DNA of 64,000 bases from Paenibacillus endoradicis (GTDB lineage Bacteria; Bacillota; Bacilli; Paenibacillales; Paenibacillaceae). The stretch spans positions 496,001 to 560,000 of the forward strand of contig NZ_JANQBB010000002.1 in assembly GCF_024721975.1 (NCBI RefSeq), in the 5' to 3' direction. How positions within the stretch are numbered: the stretch's first letter is position 1; every line of letters begins with the position of its first letter. Below, piece after piece: positions 35,662 through 43,834 of this stretch. The notes beneath the pieces were generated by a model. It was not told the DNA's origin. It saw only the letters and a program-made list of their open reading frames with translations, and did not search any database. Position numbers and translations under genes: made by a program.

Positions 35662-38600
35662 ATGTTCTCAAAAAGGGAATTATTAAAAAGAAATCCGTAT
35701 GTCATCTTGTTTCTATCATTAGTTGTATTGTTATCACAAATTGCATTGTATCCATCATCATCATCAGCTGCAGGAGGGGCTAATCTAGCTCTAGGCAAGA
35801 TTGTTACAGCTAGTGGATTCGCCGATGTATATGGAGCCAGCAATGTCAACGACAATAACCACAGCACATATTGGGAAAGTACAAACAACGCATTTCCACA
35901 GTGGGTACAAATCGACCTAGGAAGTAGCAAAAGTATTGATCAAATTGCACTGAAGCTGCCAACAGGTTGGGAAACACGTACTCAAACATTAGTGGTACAA
36001 GGTAGCTCAGATGGCTCCACATATTTTGACATTATTAATTCTGCTACCTATACGTTCAATCCTTCCATAAATAACAATACAGTCACGATCGACTTTTCAG
36101 CAACTAACACACGCTTCGTTCTTCTGAATATGACAGCTAACACAGGTTGGCCAGCTGCACAACTTTCCGAATTCGAAATCTATGGTGCTACGATAATACC
36201 AACACCCACACCAGACCCTACACCAACTCCAACAGCAACGCCAACACCTACACCAAACCCTACTCCAACACCTACACCAACAATAACACCAACACCTACG
36301 CCTCCAACTGGTTCTAACTTAGCTATTGGTAAGTCAATCACATCCAACTCTACTGCTCATATTTTCGCAGCTACGAACGGCAACGATGGCAGTACAGCAA
36401 CATACTGGGAAGGCGCTAGTAATCCAAGTCAGTTAACTGTTGATCTTGGAGCTAATCATAACATTACATCCATTGTTGTGAAGTTGAATCCCTCTAGTGC
36501 ATGGGCTACTCGCTCACAAACTATTCAAGTACTAGGCAACACTCAGAACTCAGCATCCTTCACAAACCTTCTTTCCGCACAATCCTATACTTTTAATCCT
36601 ACAACAGGTAACTCTGTAACAATTCCAGTTGTAGCTACTGCGAAAGAAGTTCGATTGAACATTACAACTAACTCAGGTGCTCCTGCAGGACAAGTGGCTG
36701 AGTTCGAAATATACGGAACTCCTGCGCCGAATCCAGACCTAACAATTACAGCATTAACTTGGACACCGACATCTCCGATTGAAACAGATAACATTACACT
36801 AAATGCAACTGTTCAAAATATCGGGAATGTTAACTCTCCTGCTAGCACAGTCAATTTCTATCTAGGTAATGATCTTGTAGGATCTGCTCCAGTATCTGCA
36901 TTAATTGCTGGCGCTTCAACAACTGTTCAATTAAATATAGGGAAGAAAAATGCTGGATCATATGCTACTGTCGCCAAAGTTAATGAAACCAAATTAATTG
37001 TTGAGCAGAACACCAATAATAACAGCTACACTAGTGCGACTTCGTTAATTGTCACTCCAGTTCTTAGTTCCGATTTGATAACAACGACTTCATGGAATCC
37101 GAGTAATCCTAGCTTTGGCGATACGGTAACATTTACGGTAAATCTTAAAAATCAAGGAAATTCTTCTTCTGCAAGTGGAGCTCACGCCATCACTCTACTT
37201 CTTCAAGATACTGCAGGTACAACGATCAAAACGTTTAATGGAACTTACAATGGCGTATTAGCTGTAGGTCAATCTGTCAATGTCAATATGGGAACATGGC
37301 CAGCCATTAATGGTAGTTACTCTGTAACAGCTACCGTTGCAGCTGATGCTAACGAAGTAAGTATTAAGCAAGCAAACAATTCAAGTACGTCCAGTCTTTA
37401 TTCAGGTCGCGGTGCTAATATGCCGTTTACTATTATTGAAGCAGAATCAGTCTCTAATACTACGAATGGAACACGATTAACTCCTAATTTCAAACCTGGT
37501 GACTTTGCCGGTGAAGCTTCTGGACGTTCCGCGGTTCATCTTGATGCAACAGGTGAATATGTAGAGTTCACGCTCACTTCTCCTGCTAATGCCTTCGTGC
37601 TTCGTAACGCTGTTGCTGATAATACGACAGGAACGGTTAGTATTTATGCTGATGGTGTAAGTAAAGGTAAATTTAACGTAACCTCTAAGTTCTCTTATGT
37701 TTATGCGACACCAAGTACACTTGGTCGATTAGGTTATGACAATAGTCCTGGGGCAGGCTTAACGGCTTACTGGCTCTATGAAGATTCACAGTTAATGCTT
37801 GATCAAGTATATCCAGTAGGAACGAAAATCAAAATTCAAAAAGATGCAGGAGATGTATCGTCAATCTACTTAGATATGATTGAAACGGAAAATGTTGCTC
37901 CTCCAGTATCCAATCCAGACCCAAGTAAATATATTGAAGTTTCTGCTACAAAATCTATTGAGCAAGCGCTTAATGAATTCAGACAAGACAATACGAAAAA
38001 AGGTATCTTTATCCCTGCTGGTGAGTGGACAATTAACAGCAAAATTTTCTTGTATGGACGCTCAACTGAAATCATCGGTGCTGGTCCTTGGCATACCAAA
38101 TTAGTCGCACCGCAAAATCAATCGAATACGGATGTCGGTTTTAATATTGGTTCTACTGCTAACGGTTCGACGATTAAAGATCTATCTGCATGGGGTAACT
38201 ATATTTACAGAACAGATGGTCCTGGTAAATTCATCGATGGTAATGGCATGCAAGATGTAACCGTTCAAAACGTTTGGGTAGAGCATTTCATCTGCTTATA
38301 TTGGGGAGTCAACTCATCTTATAATACATTCAAAGACAACCGTATCAAGAACACATTCGCAGATGGAATTAATATGACAAACGGTTCATCTTACAATGTC
38401 ATTGATAACAACTATTCTAGAGGTGCTGGAGATGATGCTTTCGCTATATTCAGTGCAGTTGATTCTGGTGGGTCCTACAATGTCGGTAATAAGTACATCA
38501 ATCTTACGGCGACTAATGTAAGACGTGCTGCGGCTTTTGCCGTATACGGAGGCTCAGATAATCTTTTTCAAAATCTTTATGGGGCTGATACATTAACTTA

Positions 38601-39093
38601 CCCTGGGATTACAATTAGTAGCTTGAGTTTCGGCTACAACACATTAGGATTTGGTGATAAGGATACAGTAATTGACGGAGTTACATTAGATCGAACAGGT
38701 GGAGATTTCTGGACTAGTGTCGGCGCAGATGACAAAATTAATGAATATCAAAACTTTGGAGCGATCTGGTTCTTCGGTGGAGATAGAACGTTCAAAAATA
38801 TTTTAGTGAAAAATGTAGACATTAATAATCCTGTATACTTTGGCTTAATGTTCCAAACAAAATCTCCAGAGAATCTTGCTATGCAAAACGTTCGTGTAGA
38901 GAACGTCAACATTAACAATCCATCACGTTATGGTATCAAACTTGTAGTTAGAGGTGAACAAGGTCAAGGACCAGCTGTTGGAGAAGCAAGCTTTACGAAT
39001 GTGAAGATAAATAATGCTGGTGTTGCTCCTATTTACGGACAAAGTGGAAGTCCAAACTTTACAGTTACTAAAGTATCAGGAAACAACTGGTAA
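35662..39093 (+). CDS. Multidomain alpha-1,3-glucanase (GH87 type)
   Basis: A 1143-residue secreted enzyme. Signal peptide about 1-38 (ending SSSSAAGG); discoidin/F5-8C-like domain (about 40-180); Pro/Thr linker; second discoidin-like domain (about 228-360); two CARDB-like beta modules (about 365-585); a carbohydrate-binding beta domain (about 590-745); and a C-terminal right-handed beta-helix (about 755-1143). The helix carries FADGIN and GAGDDAFAIF, the Asp and Asp-Asp pair typical of GH87 alpha-1,3-glucanases (mutanases). The likely target is fungal or bacterial alpha-1,3-glucan. The ATG at 35662 has TAGGAGG 6 bases upstream; an upstream in-frame GTG would put that site inside the gene. 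No SLH anchor. Confidence 0.85.
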   Translation: MFSKRELLKRNPYVILFLSLVVLLSQIALYPSSSSAAGGANLALGKIVTASGFADVYGASNVNDNNHSTYWESTNNAFPQWVQIDLGSSKSIDQIALKLPTGWETRTQTLVVQGSSDGSTYFDIINSATYTFNPSINNNTVTIDFSATNTRFVLLNMTANTGWPAAQLSEFEIYGATIIPTPTPDPTPTPTATPTPTPNPTPTPTPTITPTPTPPTGSNLAIGKSITSNSTAHIFAATNGNDGSTATYWEGASNPSQLTVDLGANHNITSIVVKLNPSSAWATRSQTIQVLGNTQNSASFTNLLSAQSYTFNPTTGNSVTIPVVATAKEVRLNITTNSGAPAGQVAEFEIYGTPAPNPDLTITALTWTPTSPIETDNITLNATVQNIGNVNSPASTVNFYLGNDLVGSAPVSALIAGASTTVQLNIGKKNAGSYATVAKVNETKLIVEQNTNNNSYTSATSLIVTPVLSSDLITTTSWNPSNPSFGDTVTFTVNLKNQGNSSSASGAHAITLLLQDTAGTTIKTFNGTYNGVLAVGQSVNVNMGTWPAINGSYSVTATVAADANEVSIKQANNSSTSSLYSGRGANMPFTIIEAESVSNTTNGTRLTPNFKPGDFAGEASGRSAVHLDATGEYVEFTLTSPANAFVLRNAVADNTTGTVSIYADGVSKGKFNVTSKFSYVYATPSTLGRLGYDNSPGAGLTAYWLYEDSQLMLDQVYPVGTKIKIQKDAGDVSSIYLDMIETENVAPPVSNPDPSKYIEVSATKSIEQALNEFRQDNTKKGIFIPAGEWTINSKIFLYGRSTEIIGAGPWHTKLVAPQNQSNTDVGFNIGSTANGSTIKDLSAWGNYIYRTDGPGKFIDGNGMQDVTVQNVWVEHFICLYWGVNSSYNTFKDNRIKNTFADGINMTNGSSYNVIDNNYSRGAGDDAFAIFSAVDSGGSYNVGNKYINLTATNVRRAAAFAVYGGSDNLFQNLYGADTLTYPGITISSLSFGYNTLGFGDKDTVIDGVTLDRTGGDFWTSVGADDKINEYQNFGAIWFFGGDRTFKNILVKNVDINNPVYFGLMFQTKSPENLAMQNVRVENVNINNPSRYGIKLVVRGEQGQGPAVGEASFTNVKINNAGVAPIYGQSGSPNFTVTKVSGNNW

Positions 39094-39112
39094 TACTCCT
39101 TCGTTAATAGAT

Positions 39113-39149
39113 AAGAGCTTACTTGGGGTAACAAGTAAGCTCTTTTTTG
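39113..39149 (+). terminator. Terminator of the alpha-1,3-glucanase gene
   Basis: Perfect 12-bp stem AAGAGCTTACTT (39113-39124) with 39133-39144, 8-base loop, then TTTTG. Confidence 0.88.
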
Positions 39150-39280
39150 TATTGAATGGATTGTCAATCCAAATGAGACTGTTCATTCGTGAAGTATCAC
39201 TTTACCTAGTTTCAGAAATACTATAGCATATCTAATATGATTATTTATTTCATATCCCTGTCTAAAGGAGAATCTAGCTT

Positions 39281-39625
39281 ATGAGTGAAAGCTGTGTTCC
39301 TACTGGTGTAATGCTAAAAGATACTGGTTTTGGATATACATTGTCTATCATAGGCGGTAAATACAAAATGATAATTTTGTATTGGCTGTCTGAAAATAAA
39401 ATTATGCGGCATAATGAGCTAAAGCGAAGTATCGGCACAATTCCCTTTAAAACGCTAAGCATCATGTTAAAAGAGTTGGAGGCAGATGGTGTTATCATCC
39501 GCAAGGAATTCCCCCAAATACCGCCAAAGGTTGAATATTCATTATCTGAGCTTGGGCTTTCTCTCATTCCATTGTTAGATATAATGTGTGAGTGGGGAGA
39601 ACATCATAGTCCACAAACTGTTTAG
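39281..39625 (+). CDS. HxlR family transcriptional regulator
   Basis: A 114-residue winged-helix regulator of the HxlR/MarR-like type: GYTLSIIGGKYKMIILYWLSE, HNELKRSIGTIPFKTLSIMLKELEADGVI, and the wing VEYSLSELGLSL. HxlR proteins sense electrophiles or redox stress, typically via a conserved N-terminal Cys; here a Cys is present at residue 4 (SCVPTG). The convergent NADPH oxidoreductase gene is a typical HxlR partner. AAAGGAG precedes the ATG. No operator palindrome stood out. Confidence 0.9.
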   Translation: MSESCVPTGVMLKDTGFGYTLSIIGGKYKMIILYWLSENKIMRHNELKRSIGTIPFKTLSIMLKELEADGVIIRKEFPQIPPKVEYSLSELGLSLIPLLDIMCEWGEHHSPQTV

Positions 39626-39663
39626 GCTAAACAACAGCAGATATTGGTATTTTGTTAAAAACA

Positions 39664-39699
39664 AGAGGAGTATTTCCTTGAACTAGAAAATACTTCTCT
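39664..39699. terminator. Hairpin between hxlR-like and oxidoreductase genes
   Basis: Stem AGAGGAGTATTT (39664-39675) with AAATACTTCTCT (39688-39699), one G-U pair. Placed between two convergent genes, with moderately T-rich flanks. Confidence 0.6.
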
Positions 39700-39723
39700 C
39701 TATTAATTAAATAAAGCTGCCTA

Positions 39724-40254
39724 TTATAAGTTGTCAATAAAATTCAAATAATCTTTCACGCTTTTTTCTATTTGATTTGCAGGTGTTTCATGTTCTGTTC
39801 CATATAACGCAAAGAACGAACGATAATCTGCATTGCAGTATAGGAACGTAGCTTCAAATGGAGATAATAACTGCTCTAGTGTATAACGATATTTTCCTTC
39901 TTGGGTATAATCCTCCTCTTTTATTCCAACAGAGACTGCTAAACCGATTTTACGATTCTTTAATTTATCTCCTCCATTTGATCCATATGCCCAACCATAA
40001 GACAAAACATCGTCAAGCCATTTTTTAAGAATCGGCGGACAGTTAAACCAATATATTGGAAACTGCAAAATAAGGTGATCATGTGATTCAATTAATCTCT
40101 GCTCTTTTTCCACATCAATGTTTCCGTCAGGATAACTTTGATATAATTCGTGTACAGTATACTTTTCAGGATATTTTTTGAGTTCGTCTATCCACCGCTT
40201 ATTAATAATGGATTTTTCTATGCTTGGATGTGTAACGACAATAAGAGTTTTCAA
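39724..40254 (-). CDS. NAD(P)H-dependent flavin oxidoreductase (flavodoxin fold)
   Basis: A 176-residue NAD(P)H-quinone/nitro reductase of the KefF/YwrO/MdaB group. Features are LIVVTHPSIEKSIINKRWID (FMN phosphate-binding loop), LILQFPIYWFNCPPILKKWLDDVLSYGWAYG (the signature FPxYWFxxPxxxKxWxD) and a late FALYGTE. It should reduce quinones or other electrophiles. Start set at TTG 40254, because TGGAGG lies 7 bases upstream; the ATG at 40269 would be inside that site. Convergent with the HxlR regulator, which probably controls it. Confidence 0.88.
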   Translation of the reverse strand: MKTLIVVTHPSIEKSIINKRWIDELKKYPEKYTVHELYQSYPDGNIDVEKEQRLIESHDHLILQFPIYWFNCPPILKKWLDDVLSYGWAYGSNGGDKLKNRKIGLAVSVGIKEEDYTQEGKYRYTLEQLLSPFEATFLYCNADYRSFFALYGTEHETPANQIEKSVKDYLNFIDNL

Positions 40255-40420
40255 TGACTTAGCCTCCATAAATATTATTTATTTATAGAGTATAAGACGA
40301 GCACTATTAATTGAAAAGTATGCACTTTTATTACAGGTACTTACTTAAAGGTTAGTATCAATGAAGGTAATCACTACTTCCACCTTACTTTTTCGTCGAT
40401 TTATAATACCGGTTACCCTA

Positions 40421-40723
40421 CTAATATTTATGATTATAGTAAAAGGTTGATAATGCCCATCCCGCCATATGAATCAATAAAAGAATCCCAAGTGTAGCTA
40501 CGGTAGAAATCTGTGCTCCTACTATGTGCAATGTAAATAAGAAGCAAATAGCTCCTAAAGTGATCTTCCAAGAAGTACTTTGCGATTTATTTGAAATGAC
40601 TTGAAACCTTTCATCAATGCCTCTGTTCATGAGTGCTTTTTTACGCCCCCACCATAATCCAATAACACCAAATGCAATACCGACAAACATACCTAGCAAG
40701 CCAACCATCTGTTCCATATTCAT
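40421..40723 (-). CDS. Small membrane protein paired with XRE regulator
   Basis: A 100-residue membrane protein with about three hydrophobic segments (residues 6-26, 50-70 and 75-95) and a short charged loop (RKKALMNRGIDERF). It belongs to the type of small membrane proteins often found directly after short XRE regulators in Bacillales (DUF2178/DUF3796-like); the family assignment is tentative. It starts 5 bases after the stop of the regulator gene and is almost certainly co-transcribed. Function unknown. Confidence 0.7.
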   Translation of the reverse strand: MNMEQMVGLLGMFVGIAFGVIGLWWGRKKALMNRGIDERFQVISNKSQSTSWKITLGAICFLFTLHIVGAQISTVATLGILLLIHMAGWALSTFYYNHKY

Positions 40724-40728
40724 AGTTT

Positions 40729-40929
40729 CTACCTTCCTTCTTCATAAATAAAAACATCTTCAATCGTACATCGAAAGACTATAGCAATTTTGAAAGCTAA
40801 TTCTAACGACGGATTGTACCGACCACTTTCAATTGAAATAATAGTTTGCCTAGAAACACCAATTTTTTCAGAAAGATTCTCTTGCGTCCAACCATTTGCA
40901 GCTCTTAGTTCTTTCATACGATGCTTCAT
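40729..40929 (-). CDS. Short XRE-family regulator (YvaO/YozG-like)
   Basis: A 66-residue helix-turn-helix protein: MKELRAANGWTQENLSEKIGVSRQTIISIESGRYNPSLELAFKIAIVF and a short tail ending IEDVFIYEEGR. It is the minimal XRE type common in Bacillales, paired with a small membrane gene. I start at ATG 40929, preceded by CAGGAGT; the ATG at 40947 lies in front of the ribosome site. The promoter overlaps a symmetrical four-half-site operator, so autoregulation is likely. Confidence 0.85.
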   Translation of the reverse strand: MKHRMKELRAANGWTQENLSEKIGVSRQTIISIESGRYNPSLELAFKIAIVFRCTIEDVFIYEEGR

Positions 40930-40947
40930 CTTACTCCTGCCCTTCAT

Positions 40948-40979
40948 GTAAAGCTAACTTTACGTAAAGGATACTTTAC
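40948..40979. promoter_or_regulatory. Four-half-site symmetric operator of the XRE pair
   Basis: GTAAAG (40948-40953), 4 bases, the perfect palindrome CTTTACGTAAAG (40958-40969), 4 bases, CTTTAC (40974-40979). The whole 32-bp array is symmetric about 40963.5 and covers the -10 element of the minus-strand promoter. Confidence 0.75.
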
Positions 40980-40997
40980 TTTTAAATACATTGTCAA
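40968..40997 (-). promoter_or_regulatory. Promoter of the XRE regulator gene
   Basis: On the minus strand TTGACA (40997-40992), an 18-base spacer, TATCCT (40973-40968). The -10 lies inside the operator array. Confidence 0.65.
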
Positions 40998-41038
40998 GAA
41001 TAATTTACATTTTTTATAACATTATTTAAAATCAAAAA

Positions 41039-41071
41039 AACATGAACCCTTATCTATGCGGGATTCATGTT
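41039..41071 (-). terminator. Orphan terminator-like hairpin
   Basis: AACATGAACCC (41039-41049) with GGGATTCATGTT (41060-41071), one bulged base. The run of A on the left gives a U-tract on the minus strand only. No minus-strand gene ends nearby. Confidence 0.55.
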
Positions 41072-41176
41072 ATGGATATTTGGAGTCGTTATGTCTGCTT
41101 TAACATAGGGTAATCAACATAAGGGGTTCAGTCAGGACAATGAACTCGGAAAGCTCTTTATTTATTACGAAAGATA

Positions 41177-41205
41177 TTGACAGGTTTTAACTAAAATTAT
41201 ACAAT
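41177..41205 (+). promoter_or_regulatory. Promoter of the OsmC-family gene
   Basis: TTGACA (41177-41182), a 17-base spacer and TACAAT (41200-41205): close to consensus for the housekeeping sigma factor. Confidence 0.75.
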
Positions 41206-41283
41206 ACTCATAAAACATAGTGGAATAGTATGAATTTGATTAAATAATCAATAATTAACTATTTCATCAAAGGAGAATTTGAT

Positions 41284-41730
41284 ATGGCTGCTGTTACTAC
41301 ATTTAAAGCGACTGCTCAATTACAAGATGGGGTCAAAGTTAAAACTACTTCTCGACAATTTGAGCTTATAATTGACGAGCCAAAAAGTCTAGGCGGAACA
41401 GATACAGGCATGAATCCAGTCGAAGCACTACTTGCTTCTCTAGGAGCTTGCCAAGCTATTGTTGCTAGAGTTTATGCTCCTAAGTTTGGTGTAAATCTAG
41501 AAGATTTCAAAGTGGACGTTGAAGGCGAACTAGATCTAGATGGTTTCTTTAATAAATCTGAGGTTAGACCAGGCTACTCAGATATCCGCTATACATTTAC
41601 TATCAAAACTGATTCTCCAAAAGAAAAAGTAGATGAATTTGTACAATTTTTGGAGAGCAAGTGCCCTGTCGGAGATACAATTGCAAATCCAGTTAATCTT
41701 AAGTTAGCAAACATCATTATCGAAAATTAA
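41284..41730 (+). CDS. OsmC/Ohr family peroxide-detoxifying protein
   Basis: A 148-residue protein of the OsmC/YhfA group. Family marks are GGTDTGMNPVEALLASLGACQAIVARVYA with the first reactive Cys (about residue 59), and LESKCPVGDTIANPV with the second Cys (about 126). Two such cysteines reduce organic hydroperoxides in this family. AAAGGAG precedes the ATG. It is a single gene with a strong vegetative promoter and a clear terminator. Confidence 0.9.
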   Translation: MAAVTTFKATAQLQDGVKVKTTSRQFELIIDEPKSLGGTDTGMNPVEALLASLGACQAIVARVYAPKFGVNLEDFKVDVEGELDLDGFFNKSEVRPGYSDIRYTFTIKTDSPKEKVDEFVQFLESKCPVGDTIANPVNLKLANIIIEN

Positions 41731-41795
41731 TTCCGTATCAAAACCTTGAAAGCACTTACTATATAATGACTCATAAAGTTATGCAGATTCTACGT

Positions 41796-41836
41796 AGGGC
41801 GTGAGTTCCGGATTTAATCCGGCTCATGCCCTTTTA
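41796..41836 (+). terminator. Terminator of the OsmC-family gene
   Basis: Stem AGGGCGTGAG (41796-41805) with CTCATGCCCT (41823-41832), an inner CCGGATTTAATCCGG stem, then TTTTACTTT. Confidence 0.85.
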
Positions 41837-41858
41837 CTTTGTCTGATTACGTTATTAA

Positions 41859-42710
41859 CTAATGGGATAGTCTTCTTCTAATTTCGTCAACAAGTAAATT
41901 CTTTTCCTCTTCACCTATTCCATCAGCTGATAATTTTCGTGCAGCAATAGGTGCAATCCAAGAGTCTACTTCATCATAAGTAATACCTGATAATCTTGTA
42001 TATTCATCGATAAATATTTTGATTATTGACTCTCGGATTGTATTAACATATTCCACCGCATTGTCTGGTAGATAGGATGGCAGAATTGCAAATCTTATCA
42101 TAATTATGTATTCAGCTAGATCTGCCTCTGGGTTACCTATCGTGGCATTCATCCAATCAATCATTATAGCTTTGCCGTCTCTAATCATGATATTCCCTAA
42201 ATTAGGATCGCCATGACATAGTTGCTGTTTACTAGGTAGACTATCTAATAAGGCGAAGATTTCTGCCTTCTCAACAGATGTTAAATGATCAACCCAACTT
42301 ATTGACTTCTTTATCGTTTCTTTTTGAGAAGGCACACTTAAATTGGATTTAGAATGAATCTCACTTAAAATTTGTGCAGTTATTCGGACGTCATCATAAT
42401 TATCATCTTCTGTAACTTCTGCTTCCGTAGATGCTCTTTTCAAAGCATTTTGTACAAAGCGTTTCATCAACGTGTCCCCATATATTCGTTCAAAAACAAT
42501 TCCTGGACGACCATCGATCTCCAAAATTTCAAATGGTTGTGGAACAGATAACCCATTATCCCAAGCTATTAGATTGTGATGGTACTCTCTTTTCATAGCG
42601 TTTATATCTGTATTCGCTCTTGCTAATTTAATTATTTTACTGGAATTTTCCCACTCAAAAACTTCAGAACAACCACCCTCACCAATTTTTTCACCAATCA
42701 ATATATTCAT
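41859..42710 (-). CDS. Phosphotransferase-family kinase-like protein
   Basis: A 283-residue protein with a complete small-kinase layout. Gly-rich loop IGEGGCSEVFEW (about residue 8), Lys in KIIKLAR, hinge IVFERIYGDTL, catalytic LCHGDPNLGNIMI (HGDxxxxN) and metal Asp in AIMIDWMNATIGNPEADLAEY. It belongs to the APH/choline-kinase superfamily. The phosphate acceptor cannot be inferred. It differs strongly from the other phosphotransferase at 31182. GGAGGG precedes the ATG. Confidence 0.85.
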   Translation of the reverse strand: MNILIGEKIGEGGCSEVFEWENSSKIIKLARANTDINAMKREYHHNLIAWDNGLSVPQPFEILEIDGRPGIVFERIYGDTLMKRFVQNALKRASTEAEVTEDDNYDDVRITAQILSEIHSKSNLSVPSQKETIKKSISWVDHLTSVEKAEIFALLDSLPSKQQLCHGDPNLGNIMIRDGKAIMIDWMNATIGNPEADLAEYIIMIRFAILPSYLPDNAVEYVNTIRESIIKIFIDEYTRLSGITYDEVDSWIAPIAARKLSADGIGEEEKNLLVDEIRRRLSH

Positions 42711-42872
42711 TTAGAAACCCTCCCATTATGCCGGTGACAAAAACATTTGTAAATATGTCTAAATTGTGAATCTTATCAATTTTTCGCATATATTATACCA
42801 TAAATTTACAATAAAATCAAGTGTTGTTTCATTTACTGTCCTCATGCTACAACTTAAATGAGGTGATAGAAA

Positions 42873-43787
42873 ATGGAAAATAAGAGTTTAACTGCGTTGG
42901 TCAGTGCATTCTCAAGAGCGTATCACGCTGAGAATAATGGGATCAAAATTTTTGATGATCAAATTGCTAGACAGCTATTAACGGATGAAGAATATGCGAA
43001 TATTTCCAGCAATATGTCCCAAGCAATAGCTTTCTTTCAGCCAGAATTTGTTGGTTCAAAGGAGCAAGCGCTACGTAGTATAGTTGATCAGCAATTATCT
43101 CCTTCTCCAATTGGTAGAGCTGCTTTTGCAGAGCAGGCACTTGAGCTTGCAACCACGCTCGGCGCCAGACAATATCTCATTTTTGCCGCAGGGTATGATA
43201 CCTTCGCTTATCGTCAGCCGAAATGGGCAACAAATTTGCAAATTTTTGAAATCGATCATCCTTTTACTGCAGCCGACAAATGCAGACGTGTATTGAGTTT
43301 AGATATGAATGCCCCCTCAAATCTACACTGTATTTCAGCCGACTTTCACGAAACTGATTGGCAGAACCTTGTACTAGCCTGTCCCGCTTTTAACCCGAGT
43401 TTAATCAGTTTTAGCAGCTTGCTCGGAATAAGCTATTATTTACCTAAGGATGTATTTAAATATTTCTTGTCTACTATTGCTTCGTTGCTTCCGAGCGGGA
43501 GCAGCATCGTCTTTGATTATCCTGATGAACATACATTTACCTCTCAAGCAGGTGAACGGACACAAAAGCAGGTAATGATGGCTGCTCGAGCAGGCGAGCC
43601 CATGCAAGCAAGCTATTGCTACGATGAGTTGGAGCAAATGTTAGCGTCGGTTAATTTCCTTATCTATCGGCATTTGACTCCTGCTGAAATTACTACAGAG
43701 TTGTTTCAAACTTACAATGAAAATCAGCCTGCACACAAAATAACGGCATTTGATAATGTGAATTATTGCTTGGCTGTTAAATCCTAA
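42873..43787 (+). CDS. SAM-dependent methyltransferase, leucine carboxyl methyltransferase-like (YktD type)
   Basis: A 304-residue class I methyltransferase of the LCMT family (bacterial polyketide O-methyltransferase/YktD branch). The signature is YLIFAAGYDTFAYRQPKW...IFEIDHP (about residues 97-130), where GYDTFAYR and the acidic FEID bind SAM. It methylates an unknown small molecule on oxygen or carboxyl. GAGGTG precedes the ATG. It stands alone, with no biosynthetic cluster nearby. Confidence 0.85.
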   Translation: MENKSLTALVSAFSRAYHAENNGIKIFDDQIARQLLTDEEYANISSNMSQAIAFFQPEFVGSKEQALRSIVDQQLSPSPIGRAAFAEQALELATTLGARQYLIFAAGYDTFAYRQPKWATNLQIFEIDHPFTAADKCRRVLSLDMNAPSNLHCISADFHETDWQNLVLACPAFNPSLISFSSLLGISYYLPKDVFKYFLSTIASLLPSGSSIVFDYPDEHTFTSQAGERTQKQVMMAARAGEPMQASYCYDELEQMLASVNFLIYRHLTPAEITTELFQTYNENQPAHKITAFDNVNYCLAVKS

Positions 43788-43800
43788 GCGCAATAAAAAC

Positions 43801-43831
43801 AAGCCAGTCAGGGTGAAACTCTGACTGGCTT
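43801..43831. terminator. Bidirectional terminator between methyltransferase and GH105 genes
   Basis: Arms AAGCCAGTCAGGGT (43801-43814) and ACTCTGACTGGCTT (43818-43831) with one wobble and a tight loop. T-rich sequence flanks the stem on both sides in the respective directions. Confidence 0.88.
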
Positions 43832-43834
43832 GTT

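Larger units (their letters stand above)
40980..41283. other. Intergenic region with an orphan terminator
   Basis: Besides the two promoters and the hairpin at 41039-41071, the stretch 41072-41176 holds no gene I can recognise. The hairpin serves no visible gene, which may mean a lost one. Confidence 0.5.
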
